Below are positions 48,008-57,939 of a stretch of 64,000 nt of DNA, piece by piece; positions within the stretch are counted from its first letter, which is position 1; the number at the start of each line of letters is the position of its first letter. The notes below the pieces were generated by a model. That model did no database searches, was not told the DNA's origin, and saw nothing but the letters and a program-made list of their open reading frames with translations. The DNA lies in the NCBI GenBank assembly GCA_963920575.1, contig OY986966.1, positions 26,007,717 to 26,071,716 on the forward strand, written 5' to 3'. The translations under genes and the position numbers were made by a program. Source of the DNA: Narthecium ossifragum. Lineage: Eukaryota; Streptophyta; Magnoliopsida; Dioscoreales; Nartheciaceae.

Positions 48008-48124
48008 GATCGATCTGGATGGCTAGGGAGATCGATCTGGATTGCAAAGAAGATCGATCTGGATTTCAAGGAGATCGATCTCGATTGCAAAGGAGATCGA
48101 TCTCACATGCCTTGGAGATCGATC
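48008..48124. promoter_or_regulatory. Six GATCGATC palindromes on a 22-bp pitch
   Basis: Exact octamers start at 48008, 48030, 48052, 48073, 48095 and 48117 (intervals 22, 22, 21, 22, 22), about two helical turns apart, so all sites face the same side of the DNA. The linkers (for example GGATGGCTAGGGA, GGATTGCAAAGAA) are related but variable. It lies in the presumed U3 of LTR copy C. Confidence 0.7.
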
Positions 48125-49453
48125 ATGCTCGAGTCGGTGCTTTCTTTCTCTTTCGCGAGGACGGTCGTCGGCCGTCGCTCTCCCCTGTCAGAGAGGGAAG
48201 ACTTCCCCTCCCTTTCCCCCAGCTTTTCTCCGTTTTTTCGGCTTTCCCCAGGCTTTTCCTTCCTTTTCTTTCCTTCCCTTCTCTTCTCTTCTTCTTCCTT
48301 CCTTCTCTCTTTCCCGCGGTGCTCTGTTTCTTCCCTTTACCGCCGGCGAGCTTCATCTCCTCCGTTCTCCCTCCTCCGGCCATCTTTTTCGGCGTTCTAA
48401 GGCTCGTTGGATTCATGACAACGATAGAAAGATTCCTGAAGTGGTTTGGAGGCTTGTTGGTGATCATATCGCGGGGAATCATCCGAGGAAAGCGCAGCTA
48501 GGTAGGGTAATACCTACTGATGTTCTTTTCGGGTTTTCTTGAGATCTAACCGTTGGATCTTGTTGATCCTTGCTTTGTTGGATTCGTTATACCTGTTAGA
48601 ATTACTGATTTAAGTTTCATGTTAATCAGTTGAGATTTGAGTATGTTTATTGCATGATTAGTCTCGGATTTCTGGTTTTCTGCTGTTCTTGAGAAACAGC
48701 CGGCTTGCGGTGAGTTTTCCGGCTGTCTTGTACATGATCTTGACTTTTCATAAACATAAGACTTGTAGATCTATTCGTTAGCTTTCCATCCCATCTTGTT
48801 TCGTAATTTTCCGATTTGTCTACGAATTCTTATGAATTGTTTGCTGAAGGGCTGCATTGCAGCAATTAATGGGTAAGTTAGTTTGATTAACGATTTTGAT
48901 TAGCGTTTTCCCGTTAATCCAACCGTTGGATGATTATGATTTTTGGATATCATGATCCTAGTTTATACACCTACTGGTGACTAAGTTGAATTTTGAATCC
49001 GACGTCGTTTGGACGTCGGATCGACGGGATCAATTAGCCTCTGAGTAGTGGTTTTGGGTGTTTGAATATAATATTATATTTCGAAATATAATATTATATT
49101 GTGTACTGTTCATCAATGGTTTTCAGGGTTGCTTCCCGTTGCAGGAGTCCGCAGTTGACGGTCGCGGTGCCGTCGTAATGCCGGGACCCGCTGCGGATCG
49201 GCTGACAGCGGTTGGTGGTACCGCTGCAGCGATCCAGTAGACTTATATGATGCTTGACATACTGTTGCATGGCTTTCCCATTATTTGTGTATGTCATAGC
49301 ATGCATTGTTGTTGTGTGCATTAGTTGCATTGGTTAGGGCGTGGGTGATCTTTGGGTCGCTGTCCCGAGGCTGGAAGCTCGGACTTAGCCCTAGGACAGG
49401 GGTTGGGTTGTTTGGACCCGATTTGAATTGTGGTGTCCAGTCGATTCGATGAT

Positions 49454-49503
49454 AGGCTTTTCCTTCCTTTTCTTTCCTTCCCTTCTCTTCTCTTCTTCTT
49501 CCT
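49454..49503. repeat. 50-bp CT-rich patch duplicated within LTR copy C
   Basis: Identical to 48250-48299 (begins AGGCTTTTCCTTCC, ends CTTCTTCTTCCT). It sits where copies A, B and D have GCTCACTCCTA...TGCAGGTG-type sequence, so it replaces deleted LTR sequence. Confidence 0.8.
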
Positions 49504-49955
49504 CTGTGGCCCCTACCGGGCAGTTGGACGGCGGTGCGGCGGCGCCTGGTGGCTTTTGAGAGGTGGCGATATTTACTGCTTTTATCCTTATGTTAGTTAG
49601 TCTCCTACGGGAGTGATGTTGTACTTTGAATCTTCCCCTCTCCGAGGATTTGTACATATTAACACTTGAGTTTTTAATCTGAGGTTCGAGGTTTTGCTAA
49701 TTAATATTGTTTAATTGAGGGTGCTTTTGGTGAACTGCTAGGGAGACCAATAGGTTAGAGGGAATCCTCGTCGTTCTTTTTCCGCGTTGGTTAGGTTCCG
49801 GTTCGCGTCGCCCGGCCCGGTTGGGCTTTCGCGGGTCGGGGCGCGACACTCCCCCTCCACAAGAACTCCCTACAAATCCTCTCCATCCTCGTGATTACCA
49901 AAGCCGGAACATGTGAAGTTGCCATCACAAATGTCGGGATAGATTGAAGGGAGGA

Positions 49956-50368
49956 CTAAAGAAGAACAAGTCTGCCCCGATCAGAAATCAGACGCCCTTG
50001 CCAGGACAGGACCCGAGCCACCATGTTGTCAAGAACCAAGGAGAAATCTGTCGCCTTCGTTCTGCCAGTGCCTAAAGGAGTGCCCAAGTAAGTCCATAAT
50101 CCAGAAGCTTCCTCTAAACCCAGTATCATTTTAATAGTATGTCTGCGGTCATCAGTGACAGCAGGTGAGAAACGAATACTTGACTTAGCGACATTCACCT
50201 TCAACCCCGCCAATGCTCTAAATTTGATCAATATTTGCTTGAGTCTGCGAGCCTCCATACACTCCGCCCTGGTCACCAAGAGACAATCATCCGCAAAGAG
50301 TAAGTGGGAGATTGCGAATGACGTACCATTAAAAGTGAAGCCTCTAATTCCAGAGTCAGGATCCTTCA
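49956..50368 (-). pseudogene. LINE reverse transcriptase, C-terminal half
   Basis: Open across 137 codons: FAISHLLFADDCLLVTRAE with the catalytic FADD box, AGLKVNVAKSSIRFSP, LWTYLGTPLGTGR and VLSWQGRLISDRGRLVLL. It is truncated at its start by the 5' end of the LINE insertion at 50368. Confidence 0.85.
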
Positions 50369-50678
50369 CGAAATCGAGGAGTTTCCTAGTACTTTCCGAG
50401 TATTTGCTTCCGAAAAAGGATGTTGGGGAGCTCGCAAGATCATAGAGGCACCTTTTGAAGTAGTCCTTGACCCAAATTACTTGTCTCTATGCCACCAAGG
50501 AGCTCTATACTAAAAATGGCATCTTGATATTTGATCTCGTGAGGGAGACAATTGTATCTAGGCCCCGCCCGAGGGTGCCATTTCGCATCTTGGGAAATTA
50601 GCTAGGAGGATATGTCTGTTGTGCCAGTATGAGGACCAGAGGCAATGTAGTTAAACTGAGAGTATGGTTCCTCGATGG

Positions 50679-51509
50679 TAGGGCCGGCCCGATCAATTTT
50701 GAGGGCTAGGCAAATAAATCGAATGAGGATTTTAAGTATTTACTAATCATAGTTAATAAGAAAATTAAATTAATTAAATATGATAAACTTTTTTAAAAAT
50801 CATCCTTCTAGCTTTTTGGGCCGTGGAAGTACTGATTAAATTTTTATATTCAAGTTTAGCTGATATATCTTTTTTTTAATAGATAACATAGCTAATCCAT
50901 TTAATCTTTCTTGTGACATGATTGATCGCAAGTAAGATTTTATTAGCTTCTTTTGAAAAGCTTCTTTCTGCAGAAACAGCCGTTACATGTATTATCAACA
51001 ATATTATATATACGATCTTTTGATATAGTTTAATATTTGAATTGGATTTTTATTTTCTAATGACAAAACTTCTTTCAAAATGTTTAGTTCATAATATAAA
51101 TCCAAGCCGTCAATAGTAAAGTTATAAATTAACTAGAGGACAAAATTTATGGACACATGTCATCAAGTCCCAATAATTTTTTTGCCAGCTGTACATGCCT
51201 TTTCCAAATTTCAAGTGGGGTAACTAAGGGGACTTTTAATGAGGCCTAACAACTATTTTAACATTAATTAGAAGGTTTGGGGGCCTAATGGTTAGGTTAG
51301 AAACCTAATAAAACATGAATTCAATAACTTGGTTTTTTTAATACATATATAGGTTCTAAATTTTTAATTAGCAATAAAACATGAATTCAATAACTTAGAT
51401 TTTTTAATATATAAGCCCAAATTTCTTAATAAGCATATAATTTGGGGGGCCCCTTTCAAGTGGGGCCCTAGGCAGCCGCCTAAGTTGCCTAGGGGTTGGG
51501 TCGGCCCTG
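50679..51509. mobile_element. Non-autonomous hAT element, 831 bp
   Basis: Termini TAGGGCCGGCCC and GGGTCGGCCCTG are inverted repeats of the hAT TAGGG/CAGGG type. CTCGATGG is duplicated exactly (50671-50678 and 51510-51517). The interior is AT-rich with no transposase; AAAACATGAATTCAATAACTT occurs twice (51312, 51378). It interrupts the F-box pseudogene. Confidence 0.92.
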
Positions 51510-51577
51510 CTCGATGGTCATGCCAACAGTTGTCAGATTTGTAGGCTGACGCATCGCAACGACCATGCACATATATT

Positions 51578-53275
51578 AAGAGTAATCCTCATCAAATCGG
51601 TCCTGCAGGCAAGCCCCACGCATGTCTTCATGGCAACCCACATGCCTATTCAAGTCATCAACTCCTTGGATCTTCTCTCTAGAAACTTCCTATGGGGGGC
51701 GACAAGTTTTCTCCTGCAAGCAGAGTGGGATGGAGGACGGTGTGCAAATCCACTGAGTCTGGCGGTTTGGGACTTCGTGACTTGCGAACATGGCAACGAT
51801 CTCTTAGAATCAAGTGAGCGACATCCTTTCTCTCTGAGAACCCTTCAATTTGGAAGAAGATCACCAAGGCAAAGTACAAGTGGCAGGGGTATTACCAACT
51901 GGTACCACACCAAGCCGTAATTTTGGATGCTAGCGCAAGATCTGTGCTGCTGCGAAGACACTCTGGTCAGGCCTTCACTGGATCCCTTACGCTGGCTCCC
52001 AACTTCATGCCCACAATGATGCATGGTTCCATGATCTACCAATCATTCGCTCCCCTTCATTCTTTCTCTATGATCGAGACCGCCCTGATTGGTTTGATGG
52101 CTCCATTGGATCACTAATGACTGAGGATGGCATGTGGAACCAGCCGCACCTTCTTTCCCTCTTACATCCTGACCTGGTAAAGATAATTCTAAAAGTCAGA
52201 ATTCGCCCTACACCATCCTCTGATCAAGCAATCTGGATATTCTCTAACAATGGCCTCATCACTACTTCCTCCATTTACCAATAGCAGTTGGCCCAAGCTA
52301 CCAATGCTGATTTCGATGAGGTATGTTTGTTCTCCTTGACTAACCTCTGGAAAATCCCCGCTAGTCCAAGAATAAAGTACTTCCTCTGGCTCCGACATCA
52401 AAAATTTGCTACAGTTGAAGCCCTTTGGAAGTGCAAATGCATCCTTGACCCAACCAGCAAACGGTGCGGCATAGACATCGAGTCCCTCGAGCATATTTTC
52501 TTTCTGTGTGACTTTGCCATGTATGTTTGGGACTTGATCCTTGAGAACAATCACCTCCAACCAAGCTCTGTTCTTGATTGTTGGGCCATCCTCTCTGCAA
52601 TGACGGACCCTTCCAACAACAAAACATGGATTGCTTACACCCTCTGGTGGCTCTAGAAGGAGAGGAACTCACTGGTCTTCAACAACCAACACTCCTCGCC
52701 TCTTCAACTCTTCAGACTGATTGCAAGGCAATCAAAGGAGTTTCTGGCAGCAAGGAAACCGGCTCTTCCTCCACTAGCACCTACTCAGGCTCATCCCTTC
52801 TTGATCCGCACCGACGCCTCTGTGTCTTCTTCCTCATCCGGTCTTGCTGCTTGTTGCCTGGACAACCAGGGAACTACCATCTTTTGGACTTGGCAACAAC
52901 CTTCTCACTCAATACCTGTGGTCGAAGCAGAACTCAATGCCATTCCTGGTGGTGTCAGGGAAGCAAAGAGTCACGGCTACTCTGACTTCCATGTAGAATC
53001 TGATTGCCTGCTCACCGTCCGCTTGCTCAACGGATCCTCAGCCTGGGCGGTCTCTCTTCAGAATAATCTCAAGTCTATTTGGTGGATTACCGCTCAATGA
53101 TCTTCCTCCTCTTCCACCCACATCCCTAGATATATCAATACTATTGTGAATGAGCTTGCTGTTCAAGCCCGTCTCAATAGTAGCTTAATGCGCTAATCCC
53201 ACATCTCTTCCCTACCCAGACCCCCCTATAATCGGCTCTGTTTTCTAGTCTCCAAGCTTACTTAGTCAAAAAAAA
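51578..53275 (+). mobile_element. 5'-truncated LINE (plus strand)
   Basis: Ends in an A tail at 53268-53275 and is flanked by a 17-bp target duplication with one mismatch: GACCATGCACATATATT (51561-51577) and GACCATGTACATATATT (53276-53292). It holds a linker (MPIQVINSLDLLSRNFLWG, about 51640-51700), a zf-RVT region (52370-52560) and RNase H (52800-53097). Frame changes break it. It is inserted in the F-box pseudogene, antiparallel to the LINE at 46.2 kb. Confidence 0.92.
52801..53100 (+). pseudogene. LINE RNase H domain
   Basis: Reads IRTDASVSSSSSGLAACC, PVVEAELNAIPGGVREAKS and FHVESDCLLTVRLLNGSS, with the Asp-Glu-Asp pattern of RNase HI. The last catalytic Asp region lies beyond the TGA at 53098 and is degraded (near IVNELAVQAR). 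Confidence 0.8.
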
Positions 53276-53603
53276 GACCATGTACATATATTTGATGGTG
53301 GGCGCATCGGCCCGGCCAGTATCTTGGACTTTCACGAGAATTCAGATGTTGTATTTGTTGTATTAGGCACTGAAGTTTTAGCATATGATTTGGAAGAAGG
53401 GAAAATGAAGTTTTGGCATATTACTTATTTCCCACTCATGTTCCCATTTCAATTCTCATGACAATCAAATGTGGCCTTAGATGAGTGGAGGACGAAAGAT
53501 ATGAAGAACGTGACTACAAAACGAAGAAAAGGAAGAATGTGACACTTTTAAAGTGCTTCATGAAAAGCCATGATACTTTCTCTCTTTTTTGGCGGTTATT
53601 TAT

Positions 53604-55323
53604 TGATAAGACATGAAAAGTGCATAAATCACCCTTTTAACTAGGTCTCGTTAGTCTTCGAGCAATGTTATTTTGATAGTCTATGATGTATTTCAGGTAT
53701 AAGAGTCTTCAATGAAGATTAGATTATGTTTGGTGCTAAAACGAACAAATAAAGAACCTGCGAAGTCAAAGGAGCAAAGGTGGGCCATCTTTGAAGATTA
53801 AATTGTACTTTCTCAGGAAGAACCAGATGCTGTGTCATATATGGTTGGAAAGCTCTTGAAGTCTAGATTCTGGAGAATTTTATAGTTCGTGATTCCGAGT
53901 TTCCTAGAGGAAGTTACGGCAATTTTAGTACCGATGGCGCAGTCTGGATGGCAAAACAACAAATATGTTGGAAAGTCCGATCGATCCGACACCTATAGTC
54001 CGATCGATCGGACTATGCAGCAGACTCACAGAACGTATATTTTTCAGAGGATCATGGTCAGATCGATCCCTCCATCCATCCTACTGAGTCCGATCGATCC
54101 GACACTCATAGTCCGATCGATCGGACTCGGGAAAGCTGGAAATTGACGATTTTGATGAGTAGGATCGATCCGACACCCCTGGAGGGATCGATCCTACCTT
54201 CGAAGTAAAGAAAATCAACGGTTCAGATCTAATCCAAGTTAAAGGGTGATACATAGGCTATAAATAGGCATATTTTAGGTTTTTTTGGGGTCTTTCTTCT
54301 CTCTTGGAGAGGGAGAACAGTTTCTTTCTTCTTTTTAACTTTTATTTAGAGATCTTTGGGAGGAAATCCATGGCGGAAGAGCTTCATCAACCTTCATCTA
54401 TGGATCAAACCCTAAAGATGAGTAGCTAAACCCTAACCATGAGTTTTTTATGATGTAACTAGGGTTTCTATTAGGGATTTCTGAGATCTAAGACTTGTAT
54501 ACATGATTGTTTGGCTTGTATGGATTGATTTCTATTTCTTTTATACCTTGGTGTCGATTTCTTGCTGGATGTATGGATTGTTCTTGTTTGCACTTGATTC
54601 CGGAGCTTGTGTATGCTAGGGCTTGGATTGGATTCATCCAAATAAGAGGACCATGCTAGTCTCATGGTATCTCGGATGAAATCTTCTTCGTGATTAGGGG
54701 TTGTATAGTGCTAGTTCCACTATAGTAGTGCTAGTTCCACTACGTTCTATCCCTAATCCTTCGTACATCCTACTTTTGTAGATTTGGCCATCGAGATGCT
54801 AACCCGTCTCGATCTCACACCTAAATCCATATCCGAAATACTATTTGCGTTGGACTCATCCTAATAAGAGGGTTCATTAGCAGTGAACGTAACTAATCAT
54901 TCGGTCACTGATAATTAGATAATTGTTCTTGCCAACAAAGAATCCTAAACAGAACTTGTTGAGTGATAAGGAGAACTAGCCATTCACTTATCAACTTTTA
55001 GGAAACCATTCATCGTGTTTGCATGCCCTGATCTTAGGAAGACATGGTAGAACCTTGGTTATTGATTAAGAATTCCCTAGTACCTTTTCTCTTATTTATA
55101 AATCCTTTAGTATTAGTTTAATTTTAATTCTAAATCTTTTATCAACTTATCGGTAAGAATACTTAGATTGAGTTTAGTAGTTTAATTATTTTCCTACGCA
55201 TTCCCTGTGGATTCGACTCGGACTCACTGCTCACTACCCCTAAAGTAGTTAGTTAGTAGTTTGATTATAAATTTGTAATTTTGAGTAGACTTGTTAAGGA
55301 ACGACACTTTTCAAGTCGTATCA
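53604..55323 (+). mobile_element. Solo LTR, family 1, copy 2
   Basis: Starts TGATAAGACATGAAAAGTG and ends CACTTTTCAAGTCGTATCA, a nearly complete terminal inverted repeat, flanked by TTTAT (53599-53603 and 55324-55328). It shares length and layout with copy 1 (318-2017), including GATCGATC pairs before a TATA box at about 54258, but the GATCGATC flanks differ. It inserted in the 3' region of the F-box pseudogene. Confidence 0.92.
53979..54193. promoter_or_regulatory. Seven GATCGATC palindromes, mostly in 23-bp pairs
   Basis: Octamers start at 53979/54002, 54061, 54092/54115 and 54163/54186; the slashed pairs are all 23 bp apart. Flanks form longer palindromes such as GTCCGATCGATCGGAC. The cluster ends about 65 bp before the LTR TATA box, as in copy 1. 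Confidence 0.65.
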
Positions 55324-55328
55324 TTTAT

Positions 55329-55473
55329 GACACATTTGGTTCACCCATTCTAACCGGAATGGAATGTCTTTTTCCATTCCGAAAAGACATTCTGTCATTT
55401 GGTTTTCCCATTCTTTCCGGAATAGAATGCTTCATTCATTCTTGAGGATGAATGACACATTCCTCCCACCCTT
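55329..55473. mobile_element. Possible small MITE-like repeat
   Basis: Repeated and inverted CATTCC/GGAATG motifs (CATTCTAACCGGAATGG, CATTCTTTCCGGAATAG) between ATGACACATTTGG and GAATGACACATTCC. The composition is typical of CATTTGGTT-type MITEs, but neither end nor target duplication was proven. Confidence 0.35.
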
Positions 55474-55684
55474 GATATTGGTGCTCTCTCATGCCTGACC
55501 TCCGACTGCGAGCACTACCTGCAACGATGATAGGCTTTTTGATATCACAGAGCTTAGCGAAACCCGAGCTCCCCAGTATCCAACTACGTCCACTGGATGT
55601 TGAGTTACCAAATTAGTATCTTAACTGCGGGGATTTACAACTTCCTTCACAACACTTCTGGAGCTTTACCAAAAGATGAGTGAC
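55474..55684 (+). pseudogene. F-box relic
   Basis: Begins with GATATTGGTGCTCTCTCATG, matching CATTGGTGCTCTCTCATC of the 43-kb gene. It continues as AACGATGATAGGCTTTTTGATATCAC and CGAAACCCGAGCTCCCCA, closely matching the left end of the pseudogene at 45875. It is another broken copy of the cluster. Confidence 0.7.
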
Positions 55685-55772
55685 TAATTCCTATAATTAT
55701 AGATCTCATGAAAACCTAGCATAACAAAGTTTTCTCTTCTTTTGAATCTTATAAACTTTTCAAGAAATGAAA

Positions 55773-56360
55773 TGATGCAGGACCAGGGACGGACCTGACT
55801 GAGTCCGATCCGCTTCCAAGGCGATCCGGACGTATTCGGATTCCCTCCGTACGAATGAGGCCTTTGGATGGCCATAACTTTTAATCCGACCGTCCGATCG
55901 GGGCGTATGACCAGTCGAAACGACCGGGTCGACGAGCCGCTCATTTATCGTCGGAGATCTTCGATCTCTCCACGACGGCTTGTCGAATCGCCAAATTCCG
56001 TCTCCTTTTGTTCTAAATCGCAGTTTTAGTGAAAACTTTCCTTTTATGGCAGTTTTTTCGATTTCTATTTTTGGCAAATTCCTAGTTTGAGTAGGATTTT
56101 CTATTTTCTTTTTAAATTCCGAATTTTAATTTCAGTTATAGGATTTGGATTAGGATTGGTTGGTTGAGTCCATGTTTCAGTTGAGTTGGTCTTTCCTTAA
56201 ATCTATAAAAGGAGGCCTAGGGTTTGTAAGGAGGCAGTTTTGATGAATAAGAAAATTAGGGTTTTGTTTTCTCCCCTTGAGAATTCTGGTCTTTCTCTCC
56301 CATAGAGAGTTCGGTTATCTCTCCCGTTGAGAGGTCCACCTTCCACGTTTTACCCTGCCA
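55773..56360 (+). mobile_element. Truncated LTR fragment
   Basis: Starts TGATGCAGGACC, contains TATAAAA at 56204-56210 followed by a leader-like GATGAATAAG and GAGAATTC/CTCTCCC stretch, as in plant LTR U3-R regions. No 3' terminus or target duplication was found, so it is probably a fragment. Confidence 0.5.
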
Positions 56361-56512
56361 TGAAAGACTTGGTTGGTCGAGCTCAAACTCGATTAAAAGA
56401 GCCGAACTTGAGGTCAAGCAACTCAAAGCTCGGCTGGGCTCGATTACGTACATACCTACTTCAAACACCGTCAAAATAATGCCAATCGTGCTCCCCAAGC
56501 CCAAAGCCCAAA

Positions 56513-56766
56513 GTCAGCCATAGGTTTTTTATCTGAAAAGCTTGACTGGTAAGAGATCTTCAACATGTTTTGAAACCAATTTGGAGTTTATCTTCTCTAT
56601 TTTCTCATATCCTGTTTGTTCATAGCGAATTCAACACGGAAGCGGATAGCTTAGCTGGTTCAGCACGGACCCGTCCTCTTGGCCCGCCCCCCGCCCCAAT
56701 CTGCCTTGTAATCCTCTTTTTCTCCCCCAGGCCTTCGGGCTTAAGTAATAAAAAAAAAAAAAAAAA
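56513..56766 (+). mobile_element. LINE 3'-end relic with poly-A
   Basis: Encodes SHILFVHSEFNTEADSLAGS, the last RNase H block of plant LINEs, followed by CTTCGGGCTTAAGTAAT and a 17-base A run. AGCCCAAA before the insertion (about 56505-56512) and again after the tail may be the target duplication. Confidence 0.75.
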
Positions 56767-56866
56767 GCCCAAACCCCAATGCCCGCCTTCTAACATGTAC
56801 GGTTCACAATCACCGCAAAAGGTACAATTAAGGAGTACTTGACGTCAAGTCCTTTTATCACCAAAC

Positions 56867-57538
56867 TAGCCTCCCTCCTCTCTCTTCCTTTTGCCTCCCT
56901 CCCTCCCTCCCTCCCTCCTTCTCTCTCTCTCCCACCCCGAGTGAGCCCTCACTCTCTCTCTCTCTCTCTTCCAACCCGAGAGAGCAGCTGACTTTAAAGC
57001 ATAAGCATAGTAGTAAACTCGATGGATGCAAATTGCTATTGACTTATAAATTTTCTTTTAAAAGTTGGAGTAGATCTGAATCTTAGATTACGAGTGACTC
57101 ACTGCAAAATAAAGACATCCTTGATATCTACACTCAACTAAAAAATGGCTTAATCAGTAATCACCTTGTAATCTACCAGTTATAGCCTTCTTGGATGGCC
57201 AGAGTCTGCGCCCGGAGCTGATAGGCAAGTGGTAATAGAAAAGACTCCCGGCCGTTTCCGTCGCTGCCGCCGCCGGTTGCGGCATCAACATCATCAATCA
57301 ATAGGTGCGATACAACTATCTCCAGCTGAGCTCGATATTGACACCTGTCAAATCCGACGGCCAGGAATACTCCTTTGAGCTAGGTCGCATCTGCCCCGGT
57401 GATCAGATCAGGTGACCCGCGTGATCACGTAGAGGAGCGGATTAGGCGGCATGCATGCATGCATAAGATCCTCGCCAAGCTGGAGCACCGCCCTCGATCT
57501 TAATAGTCAACTCAACAACCCAGCGACGTCCAAGCTGC
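56867..57538. other. Promoter-distal region of the root-cap-family gene
   Basis: CT-rich tracts at 56873-56970 (CCCTCC and CTCTCT repeats) are followed by mixed sequence with no gene. CATGCATGCATGCAT-type RY repeats at 57449-57463 recall elements of seed or storage gene promoters; relevance is inferred. Confidence 0.35.
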
Positions 57539-57539
57539 C

Positions 57540-57547
57540 TATAAAAA
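57540..57547 (+). promoter_or_regulatory. TATA box of the root-cap-family gene
   Basis: TATAAAAA in GCCTATAAAAAGGGG, 92 bp before the last base preceding the start codon at 57639. This is a well-placed core promoter giving a short leader of roughly 60 bases. Confidence 0.7.
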
Positions 57548-57638
57548 GGGGATGCGAGAACCAGCAACAGCCCACACACCGCCACCACCCTCGCAGCCAT
57601 TAGATCTAGCTAGCGAGATCGACTCACCATTCTAATCA

Positions 57639-57876
57639 ATGGCGCTGTTTTCTCGCTACGTGATTGTTTTGGTTGCTGCCATCCTCCTGGTGTCCTACGC
57701 TGAAGCCGCTAGTAATCACCCTCGCAAACCCAAGTTGAAGTCGTGCGACAGAAAGAAGACGTACCCATCCTGCACCTATAAGATGCCATGCCCTGTCGCC
57801 TGCCCTCAGTCATGCACTATCGACTGCAAGCGCTGCGTCCCCGTCTGCAGTAAGTGAAACAGAATTCAATATATCA

Positions 57877-57939
<63 letters not shown>

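Larger units (their letters stand above)
47799..49848 (+). mobile_element. Solo LTR, family 2, copy C
   Basis: Starts TGTGAGGACCTGTCC, ends GGTCGGGGCGCGACA, and is flanked by CTCCC (47794-47798 and 49849-49853). It is inserted in the LINE at 46239-50368. At 2050 bp it is shorter than copy A because of an internal deletion near 49450 filled by a 50-bp CT-rich patch identical to 48250-48299. It carries a six-unit GATCGATC array just upstream of a CT-rich leader-like stretch. Confidence 0.92.
46239..50368 (-). mobile_element. 5'-truncated LINE in the F-box pseudogene, split by a solo LTR
   Basis: Minus-strand LINE with its A tail at 46240-46246 and a perfect 13-bp target duplication CGAAATCGAGGAG (46226-46238 and 50369-50381). 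From its 5' end: RT C-terminal half (50369-49956, with SHLLFADDCLLVTRAE), then after the LTR 47799-49848 the linker EAGGLGVRDLGVWQ (47783-47553), an EFHASGKVVSSAAYL block, a zinc finger and RNase H (47103-46282). Removing the LTR restores continuity. It is inactive because of truncation and frame changes. Confidence 0.92.
45875..53603 (+). pseudogene. F-box pseudogene split by several transposons
   Basis: One F-box paralogue survives in four pieces. 45875-46238 holds CNGQFLGQSYSPTCTSP and YYTCNPAAKSWDSVPPPNKY. 50382-50678 holds SEKGCWG-like sequence and VKLRVWFLDG. 51510-51560 is a short piece, HANSCQICRLTHRN. 53293-53603 holds FHENSDVVFVVLGTEVLAYD and DEWRTKDMKN. The gaps are a LINE (46239-50368, with an LTR inside), a hAT element (50679-51509) and a second LINE (51578-53275), each with target duplications. 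An LTR (53604) ends the last piece. Frameshifts and stops are present even after removing the insertions. The F-box motif itself is not recognisable at the left end. Confidence 0.82.

Noticed and set aside
48019..48542. Open frames of 97-166 codons
   Set aside because: They run through the GATCGATC array and CT-rich tract of LTR copy C and have no recognised domain.
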